13,146 bases of DNA from Bacteroidales bacterium UBA714 (GTDB lineage Bacteria > Bacteroidota > Bacteroidia > Bacteroidales > UBA932), in assembly GCA_002298075.1 (NCBI GenBank), contig DBLW01000142.1:1-13146 (forward strand), written 5' to 3'. The notes beneath the pieces were generated by a model that was not told the DNA's origin, did no database searches, and worked only from the letters and a program-made list of their open reading frames with translations. Made by a program: the position numbers and the translations under genes. Shown piece by piece: positions 1-7,219 of the stretch (position 1 is its first letter; every line of letters starts with the position of its first letter).

Positions 1-159
1 CTTTTGTACATCGGATGTTTCTTGCCTCCTGCCGGGACTATTGACCCGTCAGTGCTGGTCGCTTTCGGGGAAACTGCGACTTTCGCGGGAGCGCTGATTG
101 GAGTTGACTATCATTACCGGTATAAGAAAAATGTCAGTGATGGGGACGATAAGCCGTAA
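1..159 (+). CDS. Small membrane protein, C-terminal part (holin-like by position)
   Basis: The reading frame is open from the first base of the window to a TAA at 157-159, giving 52 residues; its start lies outside. The visible part has two hydrophobic stretches, LLYIGCFLPPAGTI and VLVAFGETATFAGALIGV, and then a basic, hydrophilic tail (HYRYKKN...DGDDKP). This suits a small inner-membrane protein with a cytoplasmic tail. The following gene is a cell-wall peptidase that overlaps its end, and similar small membrane proteins stand before endolysin-type genes in Bacteroidota prophages, so a holin-like role is plausible. That role is inferred from position only; no holin family motif can be confirmed from the fragment. 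The frame is supported by the absence of stops, the protein-like composition and the overlap arrangement. Confidence 0.6.
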   Translation, partial: LLYIGCFLPPAGTIDPSVLVAFGETATFAGALIGVDYHYRYKKNVSDGDDKP

Positions 160-565
160 TTTCAGTTATCACGAGTTTGAGGCAAGCGGCATATCCAAAA
201 GCAAAGGGATTGTAAATAAGATAGATAGTGATGATGTGCGTAATGCAATCCGTGCTCTGGTTTTGAATGTGCTTCAGCCTTTGCGTGATCATTGGGGAGC
301 GCCGCTGCAAATCAACAGCGGTTTCAGGTGCCTGGAACTTAATCGGGCTGTCGGCGGTGTGCCTACAAGCCAGCATCTTAAGGGAGAGGCTGCCGACGTG
401 GCCTGCAGTGAGCCTCATAAACTTGCTTCTCTGGCTTTGCAGCTTAAGCTGCCATTTGACCAGATTATATTGTATCCCGCATTTGTGCATTTCAGTTATA
501 GAAACAATGGACAGCAGCGTGGAGAGATACTTTACAGCAGCACGTATAAAGGCTTGAAATTATGA
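131..565 (+). CDS. Peptidase M15A-type, endolysin-like peptidoglycan hydrolase
   Basis: The product is a 144-residue protein with the fold signature of zinc D-Ala-D-Ala carboxypeptidase/endolysin proteins of family M15 (M15A_3 type), which cut peptide cross-links of peptidoglycan. The start SRNFSYHEFE is the usual N-terminal motif of the family. NSGFR (62-66) is the conserved substrate-binding loop, and SQHLKGEAADV gives the zinc ligands H82 and D89. FVHFSY supplies the third histidine, H120. No signal peptide is seen, so export would depend on a holin-like partner, which fits the overlapping membrane protein upstream. A TTG at 98 would lengthen the protein by 11 residues, but ATG 131 (or ATG 140) puts the family motif right at the N-terminus. 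The overlap with the upstream gene is 29 nt in another frame. Family assignment is firm; the phage lysis role is inferred from the neighbours. Confidence 0.85.
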   Translation: MSVMGTISRNFSYHEFEASGISKSKGIVNKIDSDDVRNAIRALVLNVLQPLRDHWGAPLQINSGFRCLELNRAVGGVPTSQHLKGEAADVACSEPHKLASLALQLKLPFDQIILYPAFVHFSYRNNGQQRGEILYSSTYKGLKL

Positions 566-575
566 TTATTTAATG

Positions 576-603
576 TGCAGGACAGTCATGCCCTGCATTT
601 TTT
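576..603 (+). terminator. Hairpin with T-run after the endolysin-like gene
   Basis: TGCAGG at 576-581 pairs with CCTGCA at 592-597. The stem extends inward past one A-C mismatch by two further pairs, leaving a GTCA loop. Six T residues follow at 598-603. This is the form of a factor-independent terminator on the plus strand, 11 nt past the endolysin stop. It also overlaps the upstream ATG at 573, which argues that the next gene starts further down, at 615. Confidence 0.6.
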
Positions 604-614
604 ACGGGATTTAT

Positions 615-1106
615 ATGAAATGTCTAAAATATGCAATGATACTGCTTGTGTCCGTATGTGCCGGATTCATATGTGGAGTTAAATATTCTGTGGAATTTCA
701 CGGTAGAGAATTGAATGTCAAGGCTGATACGCTTATTATGCACGATACGGTACTATATGAAAGGCCTGTGCCTATGGAAATCCGGACGGTTGATACTCTT
801 ATGATTGCAGTGGTTGATACTGTTGTTTTACATGATACTTCATATGTAATGCTCCCGATGCAGCAGAGAGTCTATTGCGACAGCACCTATCGGGCTGTGG
901 TCTCGGGGTATAAGCCGGCATTGGATACTATTTCAGTATATCCTCTGCGGCAATACATAACAACAGTAAGGACTGTTTCAGTCCCTTTGCGGAAAAGGTG
1001 GGGCATCGGTGTTCATGCGGGATATGGAATATATATGAAGGACAATGCGATAAATCATGCGCCATATGTGGGTGTTGGGCTGTCTTATAATTTCATGACT
1101 TTCTGA
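615..1106 (+). CDS. Membrane-anchored DUF6808-like protein of phage-type lysis cassette
   Basis: The 163-residue product has a short basic N-terminus, one hydrophobic segment (about residues 6-22, rich in L, V, A and C) and then a long exported-looking part. That part is marked by repeated D-T-hydrophobic units (ADTL, HDTV, VDTL, VDTV, HDTS, LDTI). The end is GIGVHAGYGI followed by YVGVGLSYNF, alternating residues that look like outer-membrane beta strands. This layout resembles proteins labelled DUF6808 that follow M15 peptidases in Bacteroidota phages and prophages; I recall this by pattern and could not search. An anchor in the inner membrane with a periplasm-spanning part would suit a spanin-like role, which is inference. 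ATG 615 is preferred over ATG 573 and 588 because it puts the membrane segment at the N-terminus and lies past the 576-603 hairpin. Cys15 does not sit in a normal lipobox. Confidence 0.65.
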   Translation: MKCLKYAMILLVSVCAGFICGVKYSVEFHGRELNVKADTLIMHDTVLYERPVPMEIRTVDTLMIAVVDTVVLHDTSYVMLPMQQRVYCDSTYRAVVSGYKPALDTISVYPLRQYITTVRTVSVPLRKRWGIGVHAGYGIYMKDNAINHAPYVGVGLSYNFMTF

Positions 1107-1128
1107 GATGTAAAATGCCAAAAGTGCT

Positions 1129-1136
1129 TAACTTTG
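1129..1136 (+). promoter_or_regulatory. Bacteroidota -7 promoter element (TAACTTTG)
   Basis: TAACTTTG matches the TAnnTTTG consensus exactly and lies about 42 nt before the hydrolase ATG at 1179. A clear -33 TTTG is not present at 19-21 bp upstream, so this is a moderate call. It would give the hydrolase its own transcription, separate from the phage-like genes. Confidence 0.5.
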
Positions 1137-1178
1137 CAGCCCGCGCCGGAAGCGGTGTGAAGAAAAACGGATGCATTT

Positions 1179-1832
1179 ATGACCAATATACTGTATATAC
1201 ATGGCATGGGAGGAGGAGGGGACAGCAGAATCCCGTCCATACTCAGAGAACGTTTCTGTAGTAATGCCCTGGAGGGTTGCGGGGCAGTCAATGTAGTTGT
1301 GCGGACTTACGACTTCGACCCGGAGATTGCGCATGCCCAAATCACCTCATGGACAGAGGAACTCCGGCCTGCCCTTGTAATCGGGGAGTCACTTGGGGCC
1401 TTGCACGCCCTTAGGATTGTGGGAATGCCGCATCTGTTCGTTTCCCCGGCCCTTAATACTCCTTTGTTTTTCCGGTATCTGGCATGGATGTCCGTCCTGC
1501 CGGGTGTGACGGAACTGCTTGGCAGAATATACCGTCCTAAGGACGGCGACAGGCAGAAGCTGCATTTTACGTATCGAGTTCTGCGCAAATACGGAAAGCA
1601 CAGGAAAATGGCTCTCAGCAATTCCGTCCGGACCGGAAGCCTGGACAAGCACTTTGCCTTTTTCGGCATGCGGGACCACTACAGGAAGAGCGGAATTGTG
1701 AGCGTGCACACTTGGGAAAAATATTTCGGGAACTCATATGTGATGTATGACGGAACGCATTTCATGGAAGAAGAGTTCATTGATTCCTTGCTTATGCCAA
1801 AAATACTTGAAGTGCTGGGATATAAACAATAA
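1179..1832 (+). CDS. Alpha/beta-fold hydrolase (YqiA/RBBP9-like serine hydrolase)
   Basis: This 217-residue protein has the marks of a small alpha/beta hydrolase. After the first beta strand comes an oxyanion-type loop, YIHGMGGGGDS (6-16). The nucleophile elbow is GESLG (69-73), so Ser71 is the likely nucleophile. His194 in DGTHFMEEEF is the likely catalytic base, and Asp166 in FGMRDHYR is a good candidate for the acid. There is no signal peptide, so it should be cytoplasmic. The substrate cannot be told from the sequence; esterase or thioesterase activity is the general expectation. The gene stands alone, with its own -7 box upstream and a strong hairpin that contains its stop codon. It faces the aminotransferase gene, and nothing ties it to the phage-like cassette to its left. 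Confidence 0.75.
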   Translation: MTNILYIHGMGGGGDSRIPSILRERFCSNALEGCGAVNVVVRTYDFDPEIAHAQITSWTEELRPALVIGESLGALHALRIVGMPHLFVSPALNTPLFFRYLAWMSVLPGVTELLGRIYRPKDGDRQKLHFTYRVLRKYGKHRKMALSNSVRTGSLDKHFAFFGMRDHYRKSGIVSVHTWEKYFGNSYVMYDGTHFMEEEFIDSLLMPKILEVLGYKQ

Positions 1833-1874
1833 AACAGAGATGTTATAAATATTAACATCTCTGTTTTATTGTTT
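1824..1874. terminator. Bidirectional terminator, 22-bp perfect stem
   Basis: Bases 1824-1845 and 1853-1874 are exact inverted repeats with a 7-nt loop (1846-1852). The outer part of the stem is A/T rich (AAACAATAAAA on one side, TTTTATTGTTT on the other), so RNA from either strand ends in a U-rich arm. It lies between the convergent hydrolase and aminotransferase genes and includes the hydrolase TAA (1830-1832). Confidence 0.85.
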
Positions 1875-1893
1875 GATATTAAGTCTTTAGGGC

Positions 1894-3102
1894 TTATTTG
1901 CCGCTTGTCCTGCCCGGATAAGCTTTGAGACCTTCCTCGAGAATCGTCATGGCCTTTTCCATTTCAGGAATCTCAAGCACATATGACAGGCGCGCGTGGT
2001 TCTTTCCGTATCCGGGAGTCTTGTAGAATGAGGCAGCAGGAGTAATCATTGTTGTCTCTCCATTTATGCGGAATTCTTCGAGCATCCATTTTGCAAAACT
2101 TTCAGCATCGTCCACCGGAAGTTCGGCTATTGTGTAGAAAGCTCCCATAGGCACAGGGGTGAATACTCCTTCCATTTTGTTGAGCCGCCCTGTCATATAG
2201 TCCCGGCGCCTGATATATTCTTCTCTCACTGCGGTGAAATATTCGTCCGGCGTGTCAAGTGCACCGATTGACGCCATCTGGCCCAATACCGGAGGACAGA
2301 GCCTTGCCTGCGCAAATTTCATGGCTGCGGCCATCACTTCCTTGTTGCGTGAGATGATGCATCCGACCCTGACTCCGCACAGGTTGTATCTTTTGGAAAC
2401 GGAATCTACGAGTATTACGTTCTGGTCCAGGTCAGGTATGTTCATTGCGGAAAAATGCGGCTCATCCGTGTAGCAGAACTCACGGTAAACCTCATCAGAA
2501 ATGAGGAACAGGTCGTGCTTGCGGGCGATTTCACCTATGGCGAGCATGTTTTCCTTGGAATACAGTGTGCCGCTCGGGTTGCCGGGGTTGCAGACGAGTA
2601 TCGCCCTTGTCCTGTCAGTTATCGCCTTCTCGAACTCTTCGATAGGAGGGACCTGAAAGCCGTTCCTGATGTCTGTCGGGATGGCCTTGAGGGTAATGCC
2701 GTTCAGGAAGGCGAAAGTGTTGTAGTTAGTGTAGAACGGCTCGAGCACTATCACTTCGTCTCCGGCATCGCATGCTATCTCGAGGGCGAGATTGACACTC
2801 TCGCTTCCTGCAACAGTTATGATGATTTCCGGCACTTCAATGTCAATGCCTATTTTCCTGTAGTATTTTTCCACGAGTCCCTGTCTCAGCTCCATGATTC
2901 CTGCGGAATGGGAGTATGACACGTGCTGCGGCATATTGCCTTTAACGGCATTGAGCGCGCATTCCGGAGAGTCGATGTCCGGCTGTCCGATATTGAGGTG
3001 ATATACTTTCACGCCCTGCTTTTTAGCTGCATCGGCGTAAGGTACCAGCTTCCTGATTGCAGATGCCGGCATCTGTTGGGCTTTGGTTGAAATATTGGCC
3101 AT
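1894..3102 (-). CDS. Class I/II pyridoxal-phosphate aminotransferase (aspartate aminotransferase-like)
   Basis: The 402-residue enzyme is a fold-type I PLP aminotransferase, as expected for cytosolic amino-acid transamination with 2-oxoglutarate. Conserved marks are NIGQPD near 37-42, CNPGNPSG at 171-178 (Asn175 toward the cofactor ring) and SDEVY at 202-206 (Asp203 to the pyridine nitrogen). SVSKRYNLCGVRVG carries Lys237, which forms the Schiff base. Arg371 in HARLSYV is the substrate carboxylate-binding arginine. Length is normal for the family. The ATG is preceded by AGGA with a short spacer, one of the few clear Shine-Dalgarno sequences here. It is divergent from glnN, so both sit in amino-nitrogen metabolism. 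The exact amino acid used is not fixed by sequence; aspartate, alanine and aromatic-type activities are all possible. Confidence 0.85.
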   Translation of the reverse strand: MANISTKAQQMPASAIRKLVPYADAAKKQGVKVYHLNIGQPDIDSPECALNAVKGNMPQHVSYSHSAGIMELRQGLVEKYYRKIGIDIEVPEIIITVAGSESVNLALEIACDAGDEVIVLEPFYTNYNTFAFLNGITLKAIPTDIRNGFQVPPIEEFEKAITDRTRAILVCNPGNPSGTLYSKENMLAIGEIARKHDLFLISDEVYREFCYTDEPHFSAMNIPDLDQNVILVDSVSKRYNLCGVRVGCIISRNKEVMAAAMKFAQARLCPPVLGQMASIGALDTPDEYFTAVREEYIRRRDYMTGRLNKMEGVFTPVPMGAFYTIAELPVDDAESFAKWMLEEFRINGETTMITPAASFYKTPGYGKNHARLSYVLEIPEMEKAMTILEEGLKAYPGRTSGK

Positions 3103-3133
3103 TTTATCCTGTTGTTTTCGTATGTACCAAGGA

Positions 3134-3141
3134 CAAAGATA
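3134..3141 (-). promoter_or_regulatory. -7 promoter element for the aminotransferase
   Basis: Read on the minus strand the bases are TATCTTTG, an exact TAnnTTTG match, about 31 nt before the aminotransferase ATG. No clear TTTG is present at the -33 position, so the call rests on the -7 box and its place. Confidence 0.5.
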
Positions 3142-3153
3142 GCGATATTTTAT

Positions 3154-3161
3154 TATCTTTG
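3154..3161 (+). promoter_or_regulatory. -7 promoter element for glnN
   Basis: TATCTTTG on the plus strand is an exact TAnnTTTG match, 32 nt before the glnN ATG. It is the same octamer as the minus-strand box at 3134-3141, and the two are 12 bp apart, so two RNA polymerases could not easily bind at once. A -33 TTTG was not seen. Confidence 0.55.
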
Positions 3162-3193
3162 CGCCCGACTTGACAAATTAATGGATAAAACTT

Positions 3194-5368
3194 ATGGCAA
3201 CTTTCAGGCAAATGGCTCTAAATGAGTCTGCTCTGCACAAGACGGAGCGTTTTTACGTTGAGAATAGACCTGTTTCTGAGTATTTCGGGGAGAATGTGCT
3301 TGACCTTGACAAGATGAGAGGTTACATGTCACAGCAGGCTTATGAGGCTGTTCTCGCATCTGTGAAATTCGGAGCCAAGCTTGACCGCAGCGTGTCCAAT
3401 GAAATAGCTTCAGGAATGAAGGCATGGGCCATGGAAAAGGGGGCGACCCACTACACCCATCTGTTTCAGCCTCTTACTGATTCCACTGCTGAAAAGCATG
3501 AGGCCTTTGTCACTTTCAAGGACGGCAAGGCTTTCGAGAAATTCAACGGAAGCGCTTTAGTGCAGCAGGAGCCTGACGCCTCAAGTTTCCCGAACGGAGG
3601 ACTTCGCAACACCTTTGAGGCAAGGGGTTATTCCGCATGGGACCCTTCATCTCCGGTGTTCCTGATGGACGGAACTTTATGCATACCGTCAGTTTTCGTG
3701 TCATATACGGGTGAGGCTCTTGACACCAAGGTTCCGCATCTCAAATCCATGCACGCCATCAGCGAGGCCGCCGTTTCAGTGGCAAATCTGTTTGACGAGA
3801 GCGTCAAGGCTGTAAAAGTAAATCTCGGTCTTGAGCAGGAATACTTCCTCGTTGACGAGTCTCTCTACAACGCAAGGCCGGACCTGATGCTTTCGGGACG
3901 TACAGTGGTGGGGCATACCTCGGCAAAGGACCAGCAGCTTGAAGACCATTATTTCGGGGCTATACCTTCAAGGGTAAGCTCTTTCATGAAAGATTTTGAG
4001 ACTGAGGCATACAAGCTCGGCATTCTTCTCCAGACCCGTCACAATGAAGTGGCTCCTAACCAGTTCGAATGTGCACCCGTATTCTGTGATGCCACAAAGG
4101 CCATCGACCAGAACATGATGCTCATGATAGTGATGCAGAAGGTCGCGGAGAAGCATCATCTCAAGGTAATTTTCCACGAGAAGCCTTTTGACGGGGTGAA
4201 CGGCTCCGGAAAGCATTGCAACTGGTCCATCATGACTGATACCGGCGTGAATCTCCTTTCACCTGGCAAGACTCCGACAAAGAACCTTCAGTTCCTTTCG
4301 TTCTATGCTTCTGTGCTCAGGGCCGTTCACAAGCACCATTATCTGCTTATGACATCTGTCGCTACACTCGGCAATTCATACCGTCTGGGCGGCAATGAGG
4401 CACCTCCAGCGGTTGCCTCTGTGTTCTCCGGTTCTACTCTCTACGGCATTTTCCGCTCCATCATGGAGCTCGGGGATGCCCGCATGACCGCCTCTTCACA
4501 GGAGTCTATCAAGATTGTCAATGCCATACCGGAGATATTCCCGGACAATACGGACAGGAACAGGACTTCTCCGTTTGCATTTACCGGAAACCGTTTTGAA
4601 TTCCGCGCAGTCGGCTCGTCGCAGAATGTCGCTTCAGCAGTTTATGTGGTAAATTCCATCGTGGCCGAGAGCCTCAAGGACTTCCGCCACGAAGTGGATG
4701 TTCTCGAAGCGGCAGGTGAGGACCGCTCTTCTGCCATTATGGCTGTCGTGCGCAAGTTCATAACTGAGGCCAAGGACATAATGTTCGAGGGCAACGGTTA
4801 CAGCAAGGAGTGGGAAATAGAGTCCCAGGCGCGCGGGCTTCGGGCCGTGAGGAATGTGCCGGAGTCCTATGAGGTCTATCATGAGGCGCAGACTATAGAG
4901 CTTTTCGACAAGCTTGGCGTTCTTGCTCCCAATGAGGTGGAAGCCCGTTTCGAGATTCTCAATGAGATCTATGTGAAGAAGCTTCAGATAGAGGCCCGCA
5001 TTCTCGGGGACATCTGCCTTAACCATGTCATACCGGCTGCGGTGAGGTATCAGAACGTCCTTATAGAGAATGTGAAGGGCATCAAGGACATTTTCGGAGA
5101 CGACTATATGAATTTCTGCTCTTCTGAAATCGACACGCTTAAAAAGATATCGTTCCATATGAACAACCTGTCCGCGGATGTAGTAAGGCTTGTGGATGCC
5201 CGCAAGAAAGCGAACAGGATTGAGGGCATAGGGGAGCGGGCGAAGACCTATTCTCACGAAGTGAAGGATATGATGGACAAAGTGCGCTATAGTGCGGACC
5301 ATCTTGAGATGATAATTGACGATGAGATGTGGCCGTTGCCTAAATATAGGGAGCTTCTGTTCTTTTAG
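3194..5368 (+). CDS. glnN: Glutamine synthetase type III
   Basis: The product (724 residues) is the large GSIII form of glutamine synthetase, which makes glutamine from glutamate, ammonia and ATP in the cytoplasm. GSIII is common in Bacteroidota and about 730 residues long, so this copy is full length. Visible landmarks are a GSIII-type N-terminal region with THYTHLFQPLTDSTAEKHE (85-103) and GLEQEYF (212-218), whose glutamates bind metal. Further on are RHNEVAPNQFECAP (282-295), NGSGKHCNW (336-344) in the glutamate/ATP site, and FTGNRFEFRAVGSSQ (463-477) with the active-site arginines. The long C-terminal helical part is typical of the type. ATG 3194 is preferred because the next upstream ATG (3181) is in another frame. 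The divergent aminotransferase and shared upstream region suggest linked nitrogen control, though no regulator site was identified. Confidence 0.96.
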   Translation: MATFRQMALNESALHKTERFYVENRPVSEYFGENVLDLDKMRGYMSQQAYEAVLASVKFGAKLDRSVSNEIASGMKAWAMEKGATHYTHLFQPLTDSTAEKHEAFVTFKDGKAFEKFNGSALVQQEPDASSFPNGGLRNTFEARGYSAWDPSSPVFLMDGTLCIPSVFVSYTGEALDTKVPHLKSMHAISEAAVSVANLFDESVKAVKVNLGLEQEYFLVDESLYNARPDLMLSGRTVVGHTSAKDQQLEDHYFGAIPSRVSSFMKDFETEAYKLGILLQTRHNEVAPNQFECAPVFCDATKAIDQNMMLMIVMQKVAEKHHLKVIFHEKPFDGVNGSGKHCNWSIMTDTGVNLLSPGKTPTKNLQFLSFYASVLRAVHKHHYLLMTSVATLGNSYRLGGNEAPPAVASVFSGSTLYGIFRSIMELGDARMTASSQESIKIVNAIPEIFPDNTDRNRTSPFAFTGNRFEFRAVGSSQNVASAVYVVNSIVAESLKDFRHEVDVLEAAGEDRSSAIMAVVRKFITEAKDIMFEGNGYSKEWEIESQARGLRAVRNVPESYEVYHEAQTIELFDKLGVLAPNEVEARFEILNEIYVKKLQIEARILGDICLNHVIPAAVRYQNVLIENVKGIKDIFGDDYMNFCSSEIDTLKKISFHMNNLSADVVRLVDARKKANRIEGIGERAKTYSHEVKDMMDKVRYSADHLEMIIDDEMWPLPKYRELLFF

Positions 5369-5394
5369 CGGAAGCCCCGGATTTTTTGTTTGTT

Positions 5395-6006
5395 ATGTAT
5401 ATTGAAAGTATAAGTGCAGAGGAACTTGAAAAACTTGATTACGTGTCTTTTCCCGGAAAGATATACGTGATTGATTCCGTCGGCGCTGAATTTAACCGTG
5501 CGCTTGCCTATCTCCGCTCGCAGCCCATAATCGGCTTTGATACGGAGACGCGTCCGTGTTTCTCGCAGGGCCAGTCCCGCTATGGGGTGTCTTTGCTGCA
5601 GCTTTCCGGGCCGGACAAGGCTTTCCTCTTCAGAATAAAGGATATCGGAATGCACCGCAGGCTTTGCAGCCTGCTCGCCAACGGAAAGGTTATCAAGGTC
5701 GGCGCTGCCATTCATGACGACATCAGGGGGCTTCAGAAACATCATGATTTTGTGCCTGCCGGTTTCGTGGATTTGCAGAAGATAGTGTGGGAGTGGGGAA
5801 TCCGTGACAAGAGTGTCAAGAAGATGTCCGCAATCATTCTCGGCTTCCGCATTTCCAAAACGCAGCAGCTTTCCAATTGGGAGGCTCCTGCCTTGTCCGA
5901 GTCACAGTGCAAATATGCGGCTACTGACGCATGGGTGTGCCGTGAGATGTATATCAGGCTCATGGCATCAGAAAAGAATCCTTTGAAAGACGAGAATTTA
6001 TTATGA
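5395..6006 (+). CDS. 3'-5' exonuclease, DEDDy family (RNase D/WRN-type domain)
   Basis: This is a single-domain 203-residue protein with the three Exo motifs of DEDDy exonucleases. GFDTETRP holds Asp49 and Glu51, AIHDDIRGL holds Asp108/Asp109, and KYAATDAWVCREMY holds Tyr174 and Asp178. These residues bind the two metal ions that trim DNA or RNA from the 3' end. No HRDC or polymerase domain is attached, unlike full RNase D (about 370 residues). The next gene starts inside its stop codon and is an rRNA methyltransferase, so a role in RNA processing is a reasonable inference, but DNA cannot be excluded. A TTG at 5386 would add three residues; ATG 5395 is used. There is no visible Shine-Dalgarno, and the gap to glnN is only 26 nt, so read-through from glnN is possible. 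Confidence 0.87.
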   Translation: MYIESISAEELEKLDYVSFPGKIYVIDSVGAEFNRALAYLRSQPIIGFDTETRPCFSQGQSRYGVSLLQLSGPDKAFLFRIKDIGMHRRLCSLLANGKVIKVGAAIHDDIRGLQKHHDFVPAGFVDLQKIVWEWGIRDKSVKKMSAIILGFRISKTQQLSNWEAPALSESQCKYAATDAWVCREMYIRLMASEKNPLKDENLL

Positions 6007-7202
6007 TAAAGGCAGTATTGAAGAAAGGCAGGGAGGAGTCCCTATACAGGTTCCACCCGTGGGTGTTCTCCGGGGCAATCGCACAGGTGCACGGAACTCC
6101 TGAGGAGGGTGATGTCGTGGCTGTACATGCATCTGACGGGCGTTTCCTGGCCTGTGGGCATTGGCAAATCGGCTCGATTGCCGTGCGTATCCTAAGCTTT
6201 GACTCAGATGTGCTGAGCCCGGATTTCTGGGAGATAATGATATCACGTGCCCTTGCTGTGCGCATCTCAGCAGGTCTTGCGACTGACGGGGCTGCCCTTA
6301 CCAATTGCTATAGGCTTGTACATGGTGAGGGAGACAATCTTCCTGGCCTTATAATCGACTATTATGACGGCGTATGCGTTCTGCAGGCTCATTCCGTGGG
6401 AATGTTCCGTGCCAAGAAGCAGATTACGGAGGCTTTGTGCAAGGTCTATGGTGACACGCTGAAGGCGGTTTATGACAAGAGCTCCGGTACTGCGCCTTTC
6501 AAGGCCGGACTCGAGCTTGTTGACGGATATATGTACCGCAGGGAGGACTTCGTGGAGAATGAGGTTGTCGTGCTTGAGAACGGGCACAAGTTCATTGTCA
6601 ATTGGACGGAAGGCCAGAAGACCGGCTTTTTCCTTGACCAGAGGGAGAACAGGGCTCTTGTAGGCAAACATGCCCGTGGGCGCAATGTGCTTAACCTTTT
6701 TTGCTACACCGGAGGATTCTCCATATATGCGCTGGCTTCAGGAGCGCTCCATGTTGATTCTGTTGACAGTTCAAGAAAGGCTATGGCCATGGTTGACAGG
6801 AATGTGGCGATAAACGGTTTTGCACCGGAGAGGCATACGAGCCTGTGCTGCGATGCCATAGATTATCTGAAGGATGTTCCGGAGGGGAAGTATGACCTTA
6901 TGATAGTTGACCCGCCTGCTTTTGCCAAGCATCGCGGAGCTTTGAAGAATGCCCTCAGGGCATATCAGAGACTGAATGCCGCTGCAATTTCCAAGGTCGC
7001 TCCGGGAGGGCTCATCTTCACGTACAGCTGCTCGCAGGTAGTTGACAAGGAAGCTTTTGCCCTTGCAGTATTCTCTGCTGCCGCGCAGTGCGGCAGGAGC
7101 GTGCGCATACTGGACAGGCTCAACCAGCCGGCTGACCATTCCGTGAACATTTACCATCCGGAAGGGGAGTATCTGAAAGGCCTGCTGCTTTACGTGGAGT
7201 AG
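6003..7202 (+). CDS. rlmI: Class I SAM-dependent rRNA methyltransferase, RlmI-like (23S rRNA m5C)
   Basis: The 399-residue protein matches the RlmI/YccW family, which methylates a cytosine of 23S rRNA (C1962 in E. coli) to m5C with S-adenosylmethionine. An N-terminal PUA-like domain (about 1-75, with HPWVFSGAI near 18-26) binds RNA, and a middle domain follows. The Rossmann methyltransferase domain has TEGQKTGFFLDQREN (202-216), the SAM loop LFCYTGGFS (232-240), VDPPAF (302-307) and YSCSQ (341-345). Cys343 is the likely catalytic cysteine. Length fits the family. The ATG overlaps the exonuclease TGA (ATGA), which points to translational coupling. It ends just before a strong terminator. The exact rRNA position is assumed from the family; RlmK-like members would look similar. 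Confidence 0.85.
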   Translation: MIKAVLKKGREESLYRFHPWVFSGAIAQVHGTPEEGDVVAVHASDGRFLACGHWQIGSIAVRILSFDSDVLSPDFWEIMISRALAVRISAGLATDGAALTNCYRLVHGEGDNLPGLIIDYYDGVCVLQAHSVGMFRAKKQITEALCKVYGDTLKAVYDKSSGTAPFKAGLELVDGYMYRREDFVENEVVVLENGHKFIVNWTEGQKTGFFLDQRENRALVGKHARGRNVLNLFCYTGGFSIYALASGALHVDSVDSSRKAMAMVDRNVAINGFAPERHTSLCCDAIDYLKDVPEGKYDLMIVDPPAFAKHRGALKNALRAYQRLNAAAISKVAPGGLIFTYSCSQVVDKEAFALAVFSAAAQCGRSVRILDRLNQPADHSVNIYHPEGEYLKGLLLYVE

Positions 7203-7219
7203 CACTTTTGTTGACAATG

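Noticed and set aside
1107..1178. Search for an att-like repeat at the junction of the phage-like genes and the hydrolase gene
   Set aside because: Only a promoter box and unremarkable sequence were seen; the other boundary lies outside the window, so no direct repeat can be tested.
2455..2919. Plus-strand open frame of 154 codons inside the aminotransferase gene
   Set aside because: The opposite strand encodes all PLP-enzyme motifs without interruption, so this is a shadow frame.
4634..5302. Long open frame (222 codons) on the minus strand inside glnN
   Set aside because: It is fully opposite a well-conserved glutamine synthetase frame, has no recognisable domain, and is the kind of antisense frame that codon bias produces.
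5353..5387. Possible hairpin (GCTTCTG with CGGAAGC) and T-run after glnN
   Set aside because: The stem is only 7 bp with one G-T pair, and the T-run begins 6 nt after it. It may weaken read-through into the exonuclease gene but is not a convincing terminator.
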